64,000 bases of DNA from Demequina zhanjiangensis (GTDB lineage Bacteria > Actinomycetota > Actinomycetes > Actinomycetales > Demequinaceae): positions 372,001 to 436,000 of the forward strand of contig NZ_JAUHPV010000002.1 of the NCBI RefSeq assembly GCF_030418315.1. The letters run 5' to 3'. A program made the position numbers and the translations under genes. Positions 8,152 to 16,942 of the stretch are shown here, one piece after another. The first letter of the stretch is position 1. Each line of letters opens with the position of its first letter. The notes under the pieces were generated by a model. That model saw only the letters and a program-made list of their open reading frames with translations. It did no database searches and was not told the origin of the DNA.

Positions 8152-8859
8152 ATGATCGACCTTGTCACCGCCGTCGACACCGACGCGATCCTCGCCAGCG
8201 CGCTCGTCACGCTCCGCGTGGTGCTCGAGTATGTGGGCACCGTCGCGTTCGCGATCTCGGGCGCTGTCGCGGCCAGCCGACGCCGGATGGACCTGGTGGG
8301 CGCCGTCGTCCTGGCGAGCCTGGTGGCCGTGGGCGGAGGCACGCTGCGCGACCTGCTGCTCCAGCAGCCGGTCTTCTGGATCGAGAATCCGACGCTCGTG
8401 GTGGTCGCGATCGGCGTCGCCCTCGCGATCGCGCCCTTCGCGCGGCGACGAGACCTGGGCGCCTTCGCGCGCCACCGGATCGTCGAGCTGTCCGACGCGG
8501 TGGGCCTGGCGATCTTCGTCGTGATCGGTACGGGGATAGCGCTCGACCTGGGCGCCAACCCCGTGGCCGCGATGATCGTGGGAGTGGCCAACGGCGTCGG
8601 AGGAGGAATCCTGCGCGACCTGTTCTCCGCCCAGGTGCCCGAGGTGTTCTGGAACGGCCAGCTGTACGCGACGGCGGCGCTCGGGGGCGCGGTCGTCTAC
8701 TGGGCGCTGTGGGCATGGGGCCTCGCACCCGAGCTGGTGTTCTGGGTCCCGCTCGTGGTGATCCTCGCGCTGCGCGTGTTGTCGCTCACGCGCGGGTGGG
8801 GTGTCCCGTCGGTCGCGGTGGTGCAGAAGCGCGAGCTGCAGACCGAGAGCCACGCCTAG
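8152..8859 (+). CDS. TRIC cation-channel family protein (UPF0126, YicG-like)
   Basis: 235 residues with GGAGAG 7-8 nt before the ATG. It is an integral membrane protein with about seven hydrophobic segments and two internal repeats. Each repeat contains the family motif (VGGGTLRDLLL in the first, VGGGILRDLF in the second) and a preceding GAVAASRR-type loop. Bacterial homologues form trimeric monovalent-cation channels. It is divergently transcribed from the septum-formation paralogues and ends 40 bp before the convergent lipoprotein gene. Confidence 0.88.
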   Translation: MIDLVTAVDTDAILASALVTLRVVLEYVGTVAFAISGAVAASRRRMDLVGAVVLASLVAVGGGTLRDLLLQQPVFWIENPTLVVVAIGVALAIAPFARRRDLGAFARHRIVELSDAVGLAIFVVIGTGIALDLGANPVAAMIVGVANGVGGGILRDLFSAQVPEVFWNGQLYATAALGGAVVYWALWAWGLAPELVFWVPLVVILALRVLSLTRGWGVPSVAVVQKRELQTESHA

Positions 8860-8898
8860 ACCGAGGCGACCTCCGGCCCACCTACCGCTACGCCACGC

Positions 8899-9354
8899 TC
8901 AGCAGATCCACGCGTAGGTGATCTCGTCCCGCGTCAGCCAGGTGAAGAGGTCGCCAGAGTCCGACTCCCAGTACGCGAGTGCGCCTTCGTACGTCACGAG
9001 CGTCCCCACGTCGTCCCCCAGCCCTGGCGCGACGACCGCAGGAAGGTAGGCGGCTGAGACCACTGCGACGTCCGAGCCGGCAGAGGCGGAGGCGTCCGCC
9101 CACCCCGGGATGGGGTCGTCCGGGAACTCGTCGAGATTCGCGGGCGTGAACGGGTACAGGGGCCCGCCCTCCCACTGAAGGATCTCGTTGCCGCACGCCG
9201 GGTAGTAGAGCACTCCGGCCTCGACCCGAAGCACCTCGCCTGGAGCGCCGTGATCGCTGTGCTCGTCGTAGGTCACCTCGCTTGACCCCAGGCCGCAACC
9301 CGCAAGCGCCAGGCTCGCCATCACGGCCGCAGGCCACACACGAAGAACCCTCAT
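8899..9354 (-). CDS. Lipoprotein of unknown function
   Basis: 151 residues from ATG 9354, which gives a clean signal peptide (MRVLRVWPAAVMASLALAGC) with lipobox LAGC; a 14-residue longer form from 9396 is possible. The mature part is acidic and aromatic, with LYYPACGNEILQWEGGPLYPF and a C-terminal Cys. No family is recognised. It lies 28 bp upstream of the purC coding end's neighbour region on the same strand. Confidence 0.65.
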   Translation of the reverse strand: MRVLRVWPAAVMASLALAGCGLGSSEVTYDEHSDHGAPGEVLRVEAGVLYYPACGNEILQWEGGPLYPFTPANLDEFPDDPIPGWADASASAGSDVAVVSAAYLPAVVAPGLGDDVGTLVTYEGALAYWESDSGDLFTWLTRDEITYAWIC

Positions 9355-9426
9355 GCAATGACGACGCACTGCTCCCCCTCGAACGTTGGTGACCACCCCT
9401 GACAGGAAGGTACCGCCGCGGGCGCG

Positions 9427-10323
9427 TCAGTGCTTGGCGAGCCTGTCGAACGCCTCGACGTAGCGCTGACGGGTGCGCTCCACCACCTCGGCGGGCAGGG
9501 CGGGCGGCGGCGCGTCGGACTTCTTGTCCCACTCCGACTCGGCCGACGTGAGCCAGTCGCGGACGAACTGCTTGTCGAAGCTGGGCTGCGCGTGGCCGGG
9601 CTCCCAGTCGGCGGCGGGCCAGAAGCGGGACGAGTCGGGGGTGAGCACCTCGTCGGCGAGCAGGATCTGCCCGTCGGCGGTGCGGCCGAACTCGAACTTC
9701 GTGTCGGCGAGGATGATGCCCTTCTCGGCGGCGATCTCGTGCGCGCGCGAGTAGACGGCCAGCGTGAGGTCGCGCAGCGCCTCGGCGTCCTCGCGTCCGA
9801 TCTGATCGACGATCACCTCGAAGCTGACGTTCTCGTCGTGCTCGCCCACCTCGGCCTTGGTGGCGGGGGTGAAGATCGGCTCGGGCAGACGCGAGCCGTC
9901 GACCAGCCCATCGGGCAGCGGGATGCCGCAGACCGTGCCGGACTCCTGGTACTCGGCCAGGCCGGAGCCGGTGAGGTAGCCGCGGGCCACGCACTCGACG
10001 GGGAACATGTCGAGCCGCTTGCAGACCATCGCGCGCCCCTCGACCTCGGCCGGCACGGGCGCCTCGACGGTGTGGTTGGGCACGATGTCCGCCACCTGGT
10101 CGAACCACCACAGGCTCAGACCCGTGAGGATGCCGCCCTTGCCGGGGATCTCCGTGGGGAGGACCCAGTCGTAGGCGCTGATGCGATCGCTCGCCACGAC
10201 CAGGACGACGTCGCCCCGCGGATGAGGTTCGACGGGCTCATACAGATCGCGGATCTTCCCGGAGTAGACGTGCCGCCAGCCCGGCAGCTCGGGGGCGGTG
10301 GGCGGGACGACGTGTCCGGGCAT
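9427..10323 (-). CDS. purC: Phosphoribosylaminoimidazole-succinocarboxamide synthase
   Basis: 298 residues from ATG 10323. PurC joins aspartate to CAIR (step 8 of purine synthesis). Signatures seen: YSGKIRDLYE (nucleotide-binding loop), ASDRISAYDWVLP, ARGYLTGSGL, and LADTKFEFG followed by LADEVLTPDSSRFWP. It overlaps the purD stop by one base (TGATG at 10325-10321), so the two are co-translated. Longer in-frame extensions upstream lie within purD and are not real. Confidence 0.97.
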   Translation of the reverse strand: MPGHVVPPTAPELPGWRHVYSGKIRDLYEPVEPHPRGDVVLVVASDRISAYDWVLPTEIPGKGGILTGLSLWWFDQVADIVPNHTVEAPVPAEVEGRAMVCKRLDMFPVECVARGYLTGSGLAEYQESGTVCGIPLPDGLVDGSRLPEPIFTPATKAEVGEHDENVSFEVIVDQIGREDAEALRDLTLAVYSRAHEIAAEKGIILADTKFEFGRTADGQILLADEVLTPDSSRFWPAADWEPGHAQPSFDKQFVRDWLTSAESEWDKKSDAPPPALPAEVVERTRQRYVEAFDRLAKH

Positions 10324-11600
10324 CAGCCCTCCAGGAGGTTCTCGCCGGCGGCGGCGCGCGCGGCGATGTCGGAACGGTGGTGCGAGCCGGGCAGGTCGAT
10401 GTGCGCGAGGCCCTCGTACGCCTTGGCACGGGCCTCGTTCAGGTCCGCGCCCTCGCCGACGACGGACAGGACGCGACCGCCCGAGGCGACCAGGTGGTCG
10501 TCGGTGTCCTTGGCAGTGCCGGCATGAAGCACATGGACACCGTCGACGCGCTCGGCCTGAGCGATACCGGTGATGCGGTCGCCCTTGCGCGGATCGGCAG
10601 GGTAGCCGTGGGCGGCGAGGACGACCGTGACGGCGGCCCCGTCCTTCCACTCGAGCGGAGGCAGGTCAGCGAGCCGGCCCTCGGCAGCGGCCATCAGCAC
10701 GCCTCCGAGCGGGGTCGCGAGCTGGGCGAGCACCACCTGCGTCTCGGGGTCACCGAAGCGGGCGTTGAACTCGACGACGCGCACGCCCTTCGACGTGAGG
10801 GCCAGGCCGCAGTAGAGGATGCCGACGAACGGGGTGCCGCGGCGGGCCATCTCGTCGACCGTGGGCTGCGCGACCGTGCGGACCACCTCGTCGACCAGGT
10901 CTGCCGGGGCCCAGGGAAGCGGCGTGTAGGCGCCCATGCCACCCGTGTTGGGTCCGGCGTCGGCGTCGTAGGCACGCTTGAAGTCCTGCGCGGGCTGCAG
11001 AGGGACGACGCTCGTCCCGTCGCAGACGACGAACAGCGACACCTCGGGGCCGTCGAGGAACTCCTCGACCACCACCTGGCCGCCCGCGTCGACGATCGCC
11101 GTGCCGTGGGCCAACGCCTCTGCGCGATCCGAGGTGACGACGACGCCCTTGCCGGCAGCGAGACCGTCGTCCTTCACCACGTGCGGCGCACCGAACTCGT
11201 CGAGCGCGGCGGCCACCTCGTCGGCCGTGGTGCACACGCGAGGCGCTGCCGTCGGGACGTCGGCGGCCGCCATGATCTCCTTGGCGAAGGCCTTGGAGCC
11301 CTCGAGCATCGCGGCGTCACCGCTGGGCCCGAACACCGGGATGCCTTCGGCACGCACCGCGTCGGCCACACCCGCGACCAGAGGCGCCTCAGGGCCGACG
11401 ACCACAAGGTCGGCGTGCACGAGAGCGGCGAGCGAGGCGACGGACATACCGTCGTTCGGGTCGATCGAATGCAGGGTCGCGAGCTCGCCGATGCCCGGGT
11501 TGCCCGGGGCGGCATGAAGCTGCGTGACGGACGGGTCAAGGTGGAGCGCACGGGCCAGCGCGTGCTCACGCGCCCCGTTGCCGACGAGAAGGACGATCAC
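10323..11600 (-). CDS. purD: Phosphoribosylamine-glycine ligase
   Basis: 425 residues from GTG 11600, which gives the usual start (M)IVLLVGNGAREHALA. PurD is the ATP-grasp ligase that makes GAR, step 2 of purine synthesis. VVVGPEAPLVAGVAD, FGPSGDAAMLEGSKAFAKEIM, GLAAGKGVVV, MGAYTPLPW and EFNARFGDPETQVVL are canonical. The start sits only 7 bp from copy A of the 33-bp direct repeat, so the upstream context appears to have been changed by the inserted operon. Confidence 0.97.
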   Translation of the reverse strand: MIVLLVGNGAREHALARALHLDPSVTQLHAAPGNPGIGELATLHSIDPNDGMSVASLAALVHADLVVVGPEAPLVAGVADAVRAEGIPVFGPSGDAAMLEGSKAFAKEIMAAADVPTAAPRVCTTADEVAAALDEFGAPHVVKDDGLAAGKGVVVTSDRAEALAHGTAIVDAGGQVVVEEFLDGPEVSLFVVCDGTSVVPLQPAQDFKRAYDADAGPNTGGMGAYTPLPWAPADLVDEVVRTVAQPTVDEMARRGTPFVGILYCGLALTSKGVRVVEFNARFGDPETQVVLAQLATPLGGVLMAAAEGRLADLPPLEWKDGAAVTVVLAAHGYPADPRKGDRITGIAQAERVDGVHVLHAGTAKDTDDHLVASGGRVLSVVGEGADLNEARAKAYEGLAHIDLPGSHHRSDIAARAAAGENLLEG

Positions 11601-11606
11601 GGTCGC

Positions 11607-11639
11607 GAGTCTACCGACGGCTCTCCCACCATCGCCGCC
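11607..11639. repeat. 33-bp direct repeat, copy A (islet boundary next to purD)
   Basis: Matches 18534-18566 at 32 of 33 positions; the mismatch is the ninth base (C here, A there). Read on the reverse strand it encodes RRWWESRR and a TAG stop. That is the last codons of the 68-residue membrane protein gene whose intact 3' end (RRWWESRL, TAG) is copy B. Confidence 0.9.
11612..11639 (-). pseudogene. 3' stub of the small membrane-protein gene found intact at 18538-18744
   Basis: On the reverse strand, codons CGG CGA TGG TGG GAG AGC CGT CGG then TAG reproduce the end of the 68-residue gene, with one Leu-to-Arg change. Similarity stops abruptly at 11639/11640, just short of the GntR stop codon. 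This remnant is what links purD to the small gene in the presumed ancestral order. Confidence 0.75.
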
Positions 11640-11652
11640 GGAGAGCCGAGGC

Positions 11653-12372
11653 TCAGAGGTCCAGCACGGCCAGAGTGGGCGTGCGCCCCTTCTCGATGTG
11701 CGCATGCGCGATCGACCTGGCAAGCGCCTCATTGCCCGACGCGATCGCATCGATCAGCTCATGATGCTCCGCGCACGCCTTCACGGGGTCCCGCTCGGAC
11801 GTGAGGTAGAACAGCCAGGTCATGCGCTGGGCGATCTGACTCATGAGGCTGCTCATCAGCTCGTTCCCCGTCATCGCCACGATCTCCGTGTGCAGGCGCG
11901 CGCTGGCCTCCGCGACGTCGAGCATGCGGCCCTCATCCGTCGCCTTCTGCTCCTCGTCGACGATGCGACGCAGGGGTGCGACGGCATCCGAGCCCGAGAG
12001 GCGGCGCGCAGCGAGGCCGGTCGCCGCCACCTCGATGCCGAGCCTCACGTCGAAGAGCTCGTCGACGCGGTCTGCGGTCCACCGCGTCACGACGGCGCTC
12101 CGCCGAGGCTGCTGGTCGATGAACCCGTCGCGGGTCAGAGTGTGGAACGACTCCCGCAGCGGCACGCGCGACACATGGAACGCCTCGCTCAGACGCGTCT
12201 CGTTGAGGCGCATGCCCTGCGGGTACTCGCCAGTGATGACGTTCTCGCGGATGCGCCCATAGATCCAGTCACGCAGGGCGCCGTGAGGGACGTCACCGCC
12301 GTCCGGTGACGACGCCGAGGGAGGGGCCGCAGCGATCACACTGGCGTCGCGAGAATCTTCCACGTCGAGCAA
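11653..12372 (-). CDS. GntR-family transcriptional regulator, FCD (FadR-like) subfamily
   Basis: 239 residues from TTG 12372-12370, which directly abuts the racemase TAG stop. AGGGG inside the racemase 3' end serves as ribosome site about 8 nt upstream. The winged helix (ALRDWIYGRIRENVITGEYPQGMRLNE, quoted as motif span about 31-58) includes VSRVPLRESFHTL. The C-terminal all-helical FCD domain has the metal-binding spacing ARLHTEIVAMTGN and HHELIDAIASGN. It ends the seven-gene operon and probably regulates it; an inverted TTGT-N3-ACAA element lies upstream of the first gene. Confidence 0.92.
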   Translation of the reverse strand: MLDVEDSRDASVIAAAPPSASSPDGGDVPHGALRDWIYGRIRENVITGEYPQGMRLNETRLSEAFHVSRVPLRESFHTLTRDGFIDQQPRRSAVVTRWTADRVDELFDVRLGIEVAATGLAARRLSGSDAVAPLRRIVDEEQKATDEGRMLDVAEASARLHTEIVAMTGNELMSSLMSQIAQRMTWLFYLTSERDPVKACAEHHELIDAIASGNEALARSIAHAHIEKGRTPTLAVLDL

Positions 12373-13116
12373 CTATACGACCCCTGTCGCCGCAGCCTCG
12401 GGGAAGGGTGACCACCCGATCCACTTCTTACGAGGGTCGATCGGCGCGAACGGGCCACGCTTGCTGGTCCGCTTGCCGAGCTTCACGAGAGCCTCGGCGA
12501 CCGCGACTGCCGAGGCGACCCCGTCGAGCACGGGCACGCCGAGGCGAGCCTCGAGGTCGCGGTCCAAGCCCGCATAGCCTGCGCATCCGAGCACCACGGA
12601 ATCGGCGCCCGCCTCGATCAGCGGCGCCGCCGCTTCAGCGAGCGCCTCGACCGCTGCCGGGGAGTCGGCGTGGATCGACAGGACAGGGGTCTCCGTCGCC
12701 GAGATGGCGCTGCATCGGCTCAACGCACCCGCCGTGTGGAGGCTCTCGCGGATGCCCGGGATGGTCGAGCTCATGGTCGTGACGACTGCGAACCGATCGG
12801 ACACGAGCGCCGCCAGGTAGGCCGACGCCTCGGTCACATCGACCACGGGGACCTCGACGAGCTGACGGACGCCTTCCCTGCCGTGCTCGCCGTAGCCGGC
12901 CATGACGACAGCATCGAACGCGGTCTCACGGGACACCGCGTCGATCACCGCGGCCGCGGTCATGAAGCTCTCCAGGAAGCCCTCGGCCGACGAGGGACCC
13001 CAGGCAGGCTGGATGGTCCGGATCTCGGTGCCCGCCGATGCGGCCGCGCGGGCTCCCGAGTCGATCGCATCGGTGACGTCGTCCGAGGTGTTGCAGTTGA
13101 CGACGAGGATGCGCAT
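12373..13116 (-). CDS. Aspartate/glutamate/hydantoin racemase family protein
   Basis: 247 residues from ATG 13116. MRILVVNCNTSDDVTDAI is the usual opening of hydantoin/allantoin racemases, and the second catalytic Cys is present in VVLGCAGYAGL. At the first catalytic position the motif is VMAGYGEHGREG, so the expected Cys is Gly. The enzyme may use a different residue or act in another reaction such as amide-bond or decarboxylase chemistry of the same fold. It begins 1 nt after the NMT1-like stop and abuts the GntR start, within the importer operon. Confidence 0.8.
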   Translation of the reverse strand: MRILVVNCNTSDDVTDAIDSGARAAASAGTEIRTIQPAWGPSSAEGFLESFMTAAAVIDAVSRETAFDAVVMAGYGEHGREGVRQLVEVPVVDVTEASAYLAALVSDRFAVVTTMSSTIPGIRESLHTAGALSRCSAISATETPVLSIHADSPAAVEALAEAAAPLIEAGADSVVLGCAGYAGLDRDLEARLGVPVLDGVASAVAVAEALVKLGKRTSKRGPFAPIDPRKKWIGWSPFPEAAATGVV

Positions 13117-13117
13117 C

Positions 13118-14011
13118 TCAGTCGACCCGCGCGAAGTCGACGGCGATGTCGCGAAGCGAGACCGGAGAGTCGAGCAGGCCGCCACGCACCACGCCGTTCT
13201 GCCAACGCATGTAGGTGTCCTCGCGCAGGCGCGTGCCCGTCCACATGCGCAGCGCGCGCATCCGCTCGATCGACGCGATCAGGTGGCTCTCGGACACGCC
13301 GGGGTACCACTTCATGACCTGCGGGACGAACTCGGCGGCGGGCGTCCCGTTCATGAAGGCCATCGCCTCCTCGAGCGCCGTGTTGAACCGCGCGATCGCG
13401 TCGCCCTTCGCGGCGACCGTCTCAGGCGTCGTGTAGTAGACGCTCCACGGGATGTCGCCACCGTCCTCCAGGAGGTCGAGCACCACCGTGTGGCCCTTGC
13501 TCTCCCAGGTCTTCGCCTCGACGATCCCGACCTGCAGCGCGTCACCGAAGCCGCCGTGGTAGAGCTCACCCATCATGGCGTCGGTCAGGTCGTGCGAGAT
13601 CCGCGCGCGCGCAGGATCGATGTCGTTCTCGCGCAGCCACATGTCCAGGTAGATCCCGCCGCTGGCACCGCCGCGGCCGGGCACCATGATCGCCTTGCCG
13701 TCGATCTGCTCGAGCCACGGCCCGGTGGGCTCGTCGCGCGAGATGAGCGCGAACGCAGCGCGGTGGCACATCTGGCCGGTGACGACCATCTCCCGCCCGT
13801 GCCCGCGGTACATCGCAGGCACCCAGACTCCGCCGAGCGCGAGGTCGTGCTCGCCGGACGCGATCCCGGTGACCACGTCCTCCCAGTCGTGCGGGACGAT
13901 GGTCTCCACCTCGACGTCGTGGTTCTCGAAGTGACCGAACTCGCGCGCGACGAACTCGGGCATGTAGCCGGAGGCTCGGCCGGTCGCGGTGACGCGGATG
14001 ACATCAGTCAT
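13118..14011 (-). CDS. NMT1/THI5-like substrate-binding-fold protein without signal peptide
   Basis: 297 residues. The fold resembles type II periplasmic binding proteins of the NMT1/THI5 group: an opening strand, PEFVAREFGHFENHDVEVE, a DVVTGIASGEHDLALGGVW segment and a late hinge with GFGDALQVGIVEAKTWE. The start (MTDVIRVTATGRASG) has no signal peptide or lipobox, so the protein is predicted to be cytoplasmic. The CCCFC motif of the yeast HMP-P synthase was not seen. It sits between the importer ATPase and the racemase, 2 nt from the racemase, and could be an intracellular ligand binder or an enzyme. Confidence 0.65.
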   Translation of the reverse strand: MTDVIRVTATGRASGYMPEFVAREFGHFENHDVEVETIVPHDWEDVVTGIASGEHDLALGGVWVPAMYRGHGREMVVTGQMCHRAAFALISRDEPTGPWLEQIDGKAIMVPGRGGASGGIYLDMWLRENDIDPARARISHDLTDAMMGELYHGGFGDALQVGIVEAKTWESKGHTVVLDLLEDGGDIPWSVYYTTPETVAAKGDAIARFNTALEEAMAFMNGTPAAEFVPQVMKWYPGVSESHLIASIERMRALRMWTGTRLREDTYMRWQNGVVRGGLLDSPVSLRDIAVDFARVD

Positions 14012-14044
14012 GAGTGAAGGTGTTCCTTTCAGTGGGACCGTGGC

Positions 14045-15166
14045 TCAGCCGACGGTCGAGGTCTGGGGGACGCGCACGCCGGTGGCGGCGTCGAAGAGCG
14101 AGACGTGCGCGGGATCGAGCTGCAGCACGCAGGCCTCTCCCATCACGCGTCGCTGGGTGTGCGAGGCACGGACGAGGATGCGGGACTCATCGCCCTCCTG
14201 ACCCTGCGGCTGGCACGCGATGATCGCCTCGGCGCCGGTGCGCTCGACGACCTCCACGGTCACCGGCAGGCCCGGTGCGCCCTCGTCGGCGAGCATCAGA
14301 TGCTCGGGACGGACTCCCACGATCGCGCCGGAGGCTGCGATCCCAGGCTCGAACGCCGTCGGGTGCGCGGCGACGATGTCGGGCGAGATGAGGTTCATCG
14401 CGGGCGAGCCGACGAAGGTCGCGACGAAGGTGTTCGCGGGGTTGTCGTAGACCTCGTCAGGCGTGCCGATCTGCTGGATGCGCCCGTGGTCCATCACGAT
14501 GATCCGCGTGGCCATCGTCATCGCCTCGATCTGGTCGTGGGTGACGTAGACGAACGTCTTGCCCACCTTCTGATGCAAGGCGGTGATGTCCACGCGCATC
14601 TGGGTGCGCAGCTTCGCGTCGAGGTTCGACAGGGGCTCGTCGAGCAGGTACAGCGAGGGGTCGCGGACGAGCGAGCGCGCGAGCGCGACCCTCTGACGCT
14701 GACCGCCTGAGAGCGCGCCCGGACGGCGGTCCAGATACGGCACGAGGCTGAGCTGCTCGGCGATGCGATCCACCTCGCCCGCGATCTCCGGGCGGTGCAT
14801 GAGCCGCGAGCGGATGATCGATCCGAGGATCGGGAGATGCTGCCACGGCTTCATCCGGTCCATGACGAGCGGGAACGCGATGTTCTGACGCACGGTCATC
14901 TGCGGGTAGAGCGCGTACGACTGGAAGACGAAGGCGATGTCGCGCTTGCGCACGTCCCACTCGTTCACCGTCTCGCCGTCGAAGAGCAGCTCGCCGGAGG
15001 TGATCTCCGTGAGGCCCGCGATCATGCGCAGCAGGGTGGACTTGCCGCAGCCGGACGGGCCGAGCAGGACGAGGAACTCGCCGCTGTCGACGCTCGCGTC
15101 GAACGGCTCGAGCACCTGGGTGTCGCCATACGACTTGGCGACGGAGCTGAACTGGAGCTGAGGCAC
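14045..15166 (-). CDS. ABC importer ATPase, CUT1/MalK type
   Basis: 373 residues from GTG 15166 with AAAGG about 7 nt upstream. Walker A GPSGCGKST, Q-loop FVFQSYALYPQMTV, signature LSGGQRQRVALARSLV, Walker B LYLLDEPLSNLD and switch His in VYVTHDQIEAMTMA are all intact. A C-terminal TOBE/OB region follows (GVRPEHL...). A roughly 25-residue insertion after the Q-loop (LPILGSIIRSRLMH) is longer than in typical MalK proteins. It energises the two permeases encoded immediately upstream. Confidence 0.95.
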   Translation of the reverse strand: MPQLQFSSVAKSYGDTQVLEPFDASVDSGEFLVLLGPSGCGKSTLLRMIAGLTEITSGELLFDGETVNEWDVRKRDIAFVFQSYALYPQMTVRQNIAFPLVMDRMKPWQHLPILGSIIRSRLMHRPEIAGEVDRIAEQLSLVPYLDRRPGALSGGQRQRVALARSLVRDPSLYLLDEPLSNLDAKLRTQMRVDITALHQKVGKTFVYVTHDQIEAMTMATRIIVMDHGRIQQIGTPDEVYDNPANTFVATFVGSPAMNLISPDIVAAHPTAFEPGIAASGAIVGVRPEHLMLADEGAPGLPVTVEVVERTGAEAIIACQPQGQEGDESRILVRASHTQRRVMGEACVLQLDPAHVSLFDAATGVRVPQTSTVG

Positions 15167-15168
15167 GA

Positions 15169-16008
15169 TCAACCTTTCACTGCGCCGGCGGTGAGGCCGG
15201 AGACGATGTGGCGCTGGACGAGGAGGAAGAACACGACGGCGGGCGCCGCGAAGAGGGTCGCGACGGTCATGATCGCGGGCATCGACGAGCTGGGCTGCTC
15301 CGCGAGGACCGACAGACCGACGGACGCGGGCCACATCTCGCGACCGGTCACGAACGTCGCGGCGTACATGAACTCGCCCCAGCCTGCGAAGAAGGCGAGC
15401 ACCGCGGCCGCCGCGATCGAGGGGAGCACGAGCGGCAGCAGCACTGCGGTGAGGGTGCCGAGCGGTGGGCTGTTGTCGACCCGCGCGGCCTCCTCGAGCT
15501 CGTACGGGATGCCGTCCATGCCGACCTTGATGATGAAGGTCGACACTGGCAGGGCGAAGGCGGCGTTCACCAGCACGAGCCCCCACAGATTGTTCACGAG
15601 CCCGAGCCCGAGGAACAGCGCATAGATGGGGATGAGGAACACGGCCTGCGGCACCATCTGGGTGGAGAACAGCAGGAAGGACACGAGTCCTCGCCCGTGG
15701 AAGCGGTAGCGGCTGAGCGCGTAGGCGCAGAGCGTGGCGAGCAGGATCGTCAGCACCGTGGTGCCGATCGCGATGATCGCCGAGTTGCTCAGCATCGAGA
15801 CGACGGGGACGCCGTCGAGGTCGTCGGCGAGCTCCTCCCAGTTGCCCAGCTGAGGCAGGAGCGGCTGCGGCTCCGTGTACAGGACGCGCTGGCTGCTGAG
15901 CGCGGTGTTCAGCATCCAGTAGATCGGGAAGCCGACGACTGCGGTGAGGACGATCGCGACGAGGATCGTCCAGGGCGAGCGCTTGCGGCGCGGCGAGTGG
16001 GCGCTCAT
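15169..16008 (-). CDS. ABC importer permease, MalG type
   Basis: 279 residues with six predicted membrane helices. The cytoplasmic coupling motif is ELEEAARVDNSPPLGTLTAVLLP; the usual Gly of the EAA-loop is Asn here. It overlaps the preceding permease gene by ATGA (16008-16005) and ends 2 nt before the ATPase start. It forms the translocation pore with the MalF-type subunit. Confidence 0.93.
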   Translation of the reverse strand: MSAHSPRRKRSPWTILVAIVLTAVVGFPIYWMLNTALSSQRVLYTEPQPLLPQLGNWEELADDLDGVPVVSMLSNSAIIAIGTTVLTILLATLCAYALSRYRFHGRGLVSFLLFSTQMVPQAVFLIPIYALFLGLGLVNNLWGLVLVNAAFALPVSTFIIKVGMDGIPYELEEAARVDNSPPLGTLTAVLLPLVLPSIAAAAVLAFFAGWGEFMYAATFVTGREMWPASVGLSVLAEQPSSSMPAIMTVATLFAAPAVVFFLLVQRHIVSGLTAGAVKG

Positions 16009-16940
16009 CGGCCGTTCCTCTTCTCTGCTCGGCGTTCGACCATGAGGTAGGCGAGCGCGAAGATGACGGCGAGCGTGATGCCGATCATCGCGTAGGCGGC
16101 TCCCATCCCGACCTCCTGGTACTGGAACGCCTGACGCTGGATGGCGACCACGATCGTGCTGGTGGACATCACGGGTCCTCCTCCGGTCATGACGGCGATG
16201 ATGTCCCAGCGGCGCAGGCTCTCGATCACGAGGAGGATCCCGAGCAGGCGGAACGTGGGAAGGATGTGGGGCCACACCACCCAGGTGAAGGTGGCGACGG
16301 CCGACGCGCCGTCGACCCGGGACGCCTCTGCGACCTCGTCGGGGACGGACTTCAGCGCGGACAGGGTGACGAGCATGACGAGGGGCGCGAACTGCCACGC
16401 GGTCACGAGGATCACCGAGACCATCGCCCACGGCTCGGAGGTCAGCCATGCGACGGGCTCGCCTCCGGCGCCCTCGATGATGCGGTTGAAGATGCCGCGC
16501 GACTCGCTGAACATCCACAGCCAGATCGAGGCTGCGGCGACCGGCGGGATGGCCCAGGGCGAGGCGAGCACTCCCTTGACGAAGCCGTGGCCTCGGAAGC
16601 GGGTGTTCACGACGAGGGCGGCGAGCGTGCCCATCACGAGCGCCAGGCCGGTGGACCCCAGCGTGTAGGCGAGGGTGTTGGCGAGCACCTGGGGCAGCGC
16701 GGTGCCGGCCATGAGTGCTTCGAAGTTCTCCAGCCCGACGAACGAGCCACCACCGGGATTGGTGAGGCGCGCGTCGGTCAGGCTGATCCAGATCTGCTGG
16801 AGGAGCGGCCAGAACACCATGAAGGCGAGCAGCACCATGGGTGCGATCAGCAGTGCTGCGGGAGTGGCGACTCCCCGGAGGGCCCGGGTGAGCCGGAGCC
16901 TAGGGCTCCGGCTCACCCGGGGGTTGGCTGTGGCTGTCAT
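16005..16940 (-). CDS. ABC importer permease, MalF type
   Basis: 311 residues, six to seven membrane helices. The coupling loop reads PDEVAEASRVDGASAVATFTWVVWP, a good EAA motif. It starts 2 nt after the solute-binding protein gene ends, which supports one transcript. It heterodimerises with the MalG-type permease. Confidence 0.93.
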   Translation of the reverse strand: MTATANPRVSRSPRLRLTRALRGVATPAALLIAPMVLLAFMVFWPLLQQIWISLTDARLTNPGGGSFVGLENFEALMAGTALPQVLANTLAYTLGSTGLALVMGTLAALVVNTRFRGHGFVKGVLASPWAIPPVAAASIWLWMFSESRGIFNRIIEGAGGEPVAWLTSEPWAMVSVILVTAWQFAPLVMLVTLSALKSVPDEVAEASRVDGASAVATFTWVVWPHILPTFRLLGILLVIESLRRWDIIAVMTGGGPVMSTSTIVVAIQRQAFQYQEVGMGAAYAMIGITLAVIFALAYLMVERRAEKRNGR

Positions 16941-16942
16941 GA

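Noticed and set aside
9427..10650. Extended purC starting at 10650
   Set aside because: The extra 109 residues overlap purD in another frame; the MPGH start at 10323 gives the normal PurC length.
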